Positions 14,825-16,635 of a DNA stretch of 16,635 bases are shown one piece after another. Origin of the DNA: Planctomycetota bacterium (GTDB lineage Bacteria; Planctomycetota; SZUA-567); assembly GCA_020861125.1 (NCBI GenBank), contig JAJBSZ010000261.1:1-16635 (forward strand), read 5' to 3'. The translations under genes were made by a program, and so were the position numbers. Position 1 is the first letter of the stretch. Each line of letters opens with the position of its first letter. The notes below the pieces were generated by a model. That model did not search any database, was not told the origin of the DNA, and saw only the letters and a list, made by a program, of their open reading frames with translations.

Positions 14825-14856
14825 GCTACAGGATCGTATTGTTTTCTCCCTGCAGC
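14825..14856 (-). promoter_or_regulatory. Leader stem-loop 2 of the transporter operon
   Basis: In the transcript GCUGCAGG pairs with CCUGUAGC (one G-U) around a 16-base A-rich loop. It lies about 100 bases before the binding-protein start. It matches no riboswitch class I recognise. Confidence 0.35.
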
Positions 14857-14884
14857 GTGAAAACCGGAGACAGCAAGCCGAGGG

Positions 14885-14903
14885 CGCTACTGGAAGAGTA
14901 GCG
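14885..14903 (-). promoter_or_regulatory. Leader stem-loop 1 of the transporter operon
   Basis: CGCTACT and AGTAGCG form a perfect 7-base-pair stem with a 5-base loop, about 85 bases after the predicted transcription start. There is no T run, so it is not a simple terminator. Confidence 0.4.
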
Positions 14904-14940
14904 GGGCAGCGGAATGGGATAGATGAATGAACCACCGGGT

Positions 14941-14955
14941 AGTGCATGGTGCACT
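14941..14955. promoter_or_regulatory. Candidate operator in the early transporter leader
   Basis: A perfect inverted repeat, AGTGCA-TGG-TGCACT, lies about 30-45 bases after the predicted start point. That position suits a roadblock repressor site. It does not resemble the ACCGGTAT element at the GntR promoters, so a different regulator may be involved. Confidence 0.4.
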
Positions 14956-14991
14956 GGAAAATACAAAATTAATACTTCAAGGACCCAGAAG

Positions 14992-15020
14992 ATACTACTG
15001 CCGCCGCTAAATATTGTCAA
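14992..15020 (-). promoter_or_regulatory. Sigma-70 promoter of the transporter operon
   Basis: On the minus strand a perfect -35 TTGACA (15015-15020) and a -10 TAGTAT (14992-14997, 4 of 6 matches) are separated by 17 bases. It is directed at the binding-protein gene, with a start point expected near 14985. Confidence 0.7.
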
Positions 15021-15121
15021 CGATTTTTGCCGCCGTTGTTCCATCCCCCTTTCCTGACTGCTGGTAGGCGACTCGTGACGCCGAGTTATGGACCAACGGC
15101 ATCAGATGCGATAATAAGGGA

Positions 15122-15130
15122 ATACCGTAT
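15122..15130. promoter_or_regulatory. Possible weak GntR site upstream of the transporter promoter
   Basis: ATAC-C-GTAT is a perfect short inverted repeat. It resembles the ATACCGGTAT core of the palindrome at 16582-16595 with one base missing from the centre. It lies about 100 bases upstream of the -35. Confidence 0.25.
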
Positions 15131-15140
15131 GCCAAAGGGA

Positions 15141-15246
15141 GGACGGTCGCGGTTCGGTTGTCGGTACGGTCCGGCTGAAGATGGTCACAGGTTCGGTTGT
15201 GGATGGCGACGGTTCGGTTGAGGACGGGTACGGATCGGTCGAGGCG
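15141..15246. repeat. Degenerate 21-base tandem repeat
   Basis: About four and a half imperfect units begin GGTTCGGTTG or close variants (15151, 15168, 15190, 15211, 15232). Unit lengths are 17, 22, 21, 21 and 15 bases. The array lies in the 760-base gap between the transporter and GntR genes (14726-15486). Frames across it are open by chance of the 21-base (7-codon) period, but no gene is convincing. I saw nothing further in 15247-15486. Confidence 0.6.
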
Positions 15247-15486
15247 TTGAAGCGAGGAACCTGTCAATTCCATGCCGTCCGACAGGCCGGTCCGCCCGCC
15301 GAACGGCGGAACCTGCCCCACCCTACCGGGGTTTATCGGGCCGATGGACCTCGGGAGGCTGGCAGTGGCCGGGCGCCTGGTTCCGCACCGTTGGTATCTG
15401 GCTGACCGTCACCGTTAGGCTTTGTTTTCGGCCGAGCCGGGAATTGGGCGGAAGGATCGGTGAAGTGGACCTCGAAAGATGGAAGG

Positions 15487-16248
15487 TCACACCGTATCCG
15501 ACAGGGGACGCTCGTCGACGGGTTTGCCGTTGACCCCGGCGGCGGTTCCGCTCGTGCCGGCCAGTTTGGCATCCTCGATGAGCTCGGGATGGAACGTCGC
15601 GATCCGGGCCATGTCGATCATATTCTGGTAATGGGCGACGACGCCGGCATAGGCTTCGTCGGCGGTCCCCTGGGCCATCAGATCGATCAGGCGGGCGTGC
15701 TCGATCTGGGATGACCGCCGCCGTTCCTCCCGCTCCTGTCCTTCGCGGGTGATGCGGCGCATGCGGTGCATCTGATTGGAATAGATCTGGGTAAATACCC
15801 GGTTTTCCGGAAACGATACAATCGTGAGATGCAGTTGGTAGTCCAGGTCCACCAGGTCCGCCACCGCGGCAGTGGTGTCATTCAGGCGGTGTTGTTGCGC
15901 CACCACTTCTGCCATCTGCCGCAAGGCCGTCTGGCCGGCGGGGGTGTCCCGTGCCGCCACAATCAGCCGAGCGCAAAACCCTTCGATGGCGCAGCGGGTT
16001 TGGTAAATATCCATGATATCCTTATAGGTCAAGGCATGGATCCGGAACCCTTTGCTCGGCAATATATCGACCAAACCGTCGTGGTGGAGCCGTTGCAGGG
16101 CATCCCGGATCGGGGTCCGGGAAATGCCCAGCGCTTCCGCCACGCGGGTTTCCGAATACACCACCCCCGGCGTAAATTCGTTCCGGAGCACCATGTCCCG
16201 CAGGTGGTCGTAGGCTTGCTCCTGCAGGCGTTTGAAGGGCGGAAACAT
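15487..16248 (-). CDS. GntR-family (FadR/FCD subfamily) transcriptional regulator
   Basis: The protein has 253 residues. The N-terminal winged helix-turn-helix (about 5-72) has the GntR signature SETRVAEALGISRTPIRDALQRL, with the wing at LVDILPSKGFRIH. The C-terminal FCD effector domain (about 80-220) carries candidate metal or ligand residues Asp (DLDYQLHLTI), His in the same segment, and His of VVAHYQNMI. The last 25 residues are a loose tail. I chose the ATG at 16246-16248, the usual FCD start; a GTG at 16360-16362 would add 38 unlike residues. FCD regulators typically bind small carboxylic acids and repress nearby transport and catabolic genes. Likely targets are its own promoter (16391-16419), the outward promoter at 16575, and possibly the transporter. 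The ligand is unknown. Confidence 0.92.
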   Translation of the reverse strand: MFPPFKRLQEQAYDHLRDMVLRNEFTPGVVYSETRVAEALGISRTPIRDALQRLHHDGLVDILPSKGFRIHALTYKDIMDIYQTRCAIEGFCARLIVAARDTPAGQTALRQMAEVVAQQHRLNDTTAAVADLVDLDYQLHLTIVSFPENRVFTQIYSNQMHRMRRITREGQEREERRRSSQIEHARLIDLMAQGTADEAYAGVVAHYQNMIDMARIATFHPELIEDAKLAGTSGTAAGVNGKPVDERPLSDTV

Positions 16249-16390
16249 TGGCTTTCCATTTCTCGCAGTTGTCAGGGAATGACGGTAGGGGTCGAAGCCA
16301 TCATCAACCGCGGCCGCCGCCGTACGCCATCCTCTCCTCGCAAAGATGGTTAGATACTTCACTTGGAAATAGTGTCCTCTGGCCGTCGTT

Positions 16391-16419
16391 ACTATACTGC
16401 ATACCGGTTAGGGCGGCAA
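16391..16419 (-). promoter_or_regulatory. Promoter and operator of the GntR gene
   Basis: On the minus strand -35 TTGCCG (16414-16419) and -10 TATAGT (16391-16396, 5 of 6 matches) are 17 bases apart. The spacer contains ACCGGTATGCAG, which matches the spacer of the outward promoter at 16575-16603 in the same register. This suggests repression of its own gene. Confidence 0.6.
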
Positions 16420-16574
16420 TACCATACCCGAACAAGCGTTTATCCCTAGACCGTTTTTCCTAATTCCTTATATCTCTTGAAATTGCAATTGCGCACCTCT
16501 CTTCTTTCTGGTCCAAAAAGTATCGAATTAAAGGTATATTCCCTCAAAAATTACAAAAAAACCGGAAGTAACAT

Positions 16575-16603
16575 TTGACAGGTATACCGGTATACTGTAT
16601 GTT
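16575..16603 (+). promoter_or_regulatory. Outward-facing sigma-70 promoter at the right edge
   Basis: A perfect -35 TTGACA (16575-16580), 17-base spacer and -10 TATGTT (16598-16603) point out of the window. The driven gene is not visible. The whole region 16440-16635 is markedly AT-rich compared with the rest of the window, as expected of a divergent control region. Confidence 0.6.
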
Positions 16604-16613
16604 ATAGACATAC
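16582..16613. promoter_or_regulatory. Stacked palindromic operators overlapping the outward promoter
   Basis: GTATACCGGTATAC (16582-16595) is a perfect 14-base palindrome filling the -35/-10 spacer. It is also two GGTATA copies 2 bases apart, like the tandem GGTATA boxes of the FCD-type regulator NanR. A second inverted repeat, GTATG-N7-CATAC (16597-16613), overlaps the -10 and start point. Binding here would block RNA polymerase. Confidence 0.6.
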
Positions 16614-16635
16614 TTCAAACCATTCTCGACCAGTT

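Noticed and set aside
15007..15405. Open frames on both strands across the tandem repeat
   Set aside because: The 21-base period keeps frames open automatically; there is no good ribosome site and no domain.

Overview
The window is GC-rich DNA with strong Shine-Dalgarno sites. It looks like an anaerobic, diderm (Gram-negative-type) bacterium. Evidence for diderm is an OmpA-type peptidoglycan-binding domain; evidence for anaerobic life is an [FeFe]-hydrogenase-family protein. A Desulfobacterota/Desulfuromonadota-like host is my best guess, but no rRNA or other phylogenetic marker is present.

Left region (1-4582, all on the minus strand): the first codons of a gene that runs off the left edge; a good sigma-54 promoter in front of it; a PrpR-type sigma-54 activator that probably drives that promoter; a stand-alone [FeFe]-hydrogenase-like protein; and a small membrane PH-domain-like protein followed by a clear rho-independent terminator. 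About 1.1 kb (4583-5701) then holds little, apart from one weak secreted-protein candidate.

Centre (5702-9851, plus strand): four co-directional genes that look like one functional unit. They encode a hendecad-repeat coiled-coil protein; a single-pass membrane protein with a longin/roadblock-like cytosolic part, a BON-like segment and a C-terminal OmpA domain; a Ras/Rab-like small GTPase; and a diguanylate cyclase with an intact GGEEF site and I-site. My reading is an envelope-anchored GTPase switch coupled to c-di-GMP. This is the most interesting part of the window.

Right region (9903-16248, minus strand): a complete branched-chain amino-acid-type (HAAT) ABC transporter in the order binding protein, LivH, LivM, LivG, LivF, with translational overlaps at the ATPase end. 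It has a well-formed sigma-70 promoter and a long structured leader. Upstream lies a GntR/FCD-family regulator. Its own promoter and a second promoter pointing out of the right edge carry the same ACCGGTAT-centred element at the same place between -35 and -10, suggesting autoregulation plus control of an unseen divergent gene. The transporter substrate cannot be read from the sequence.
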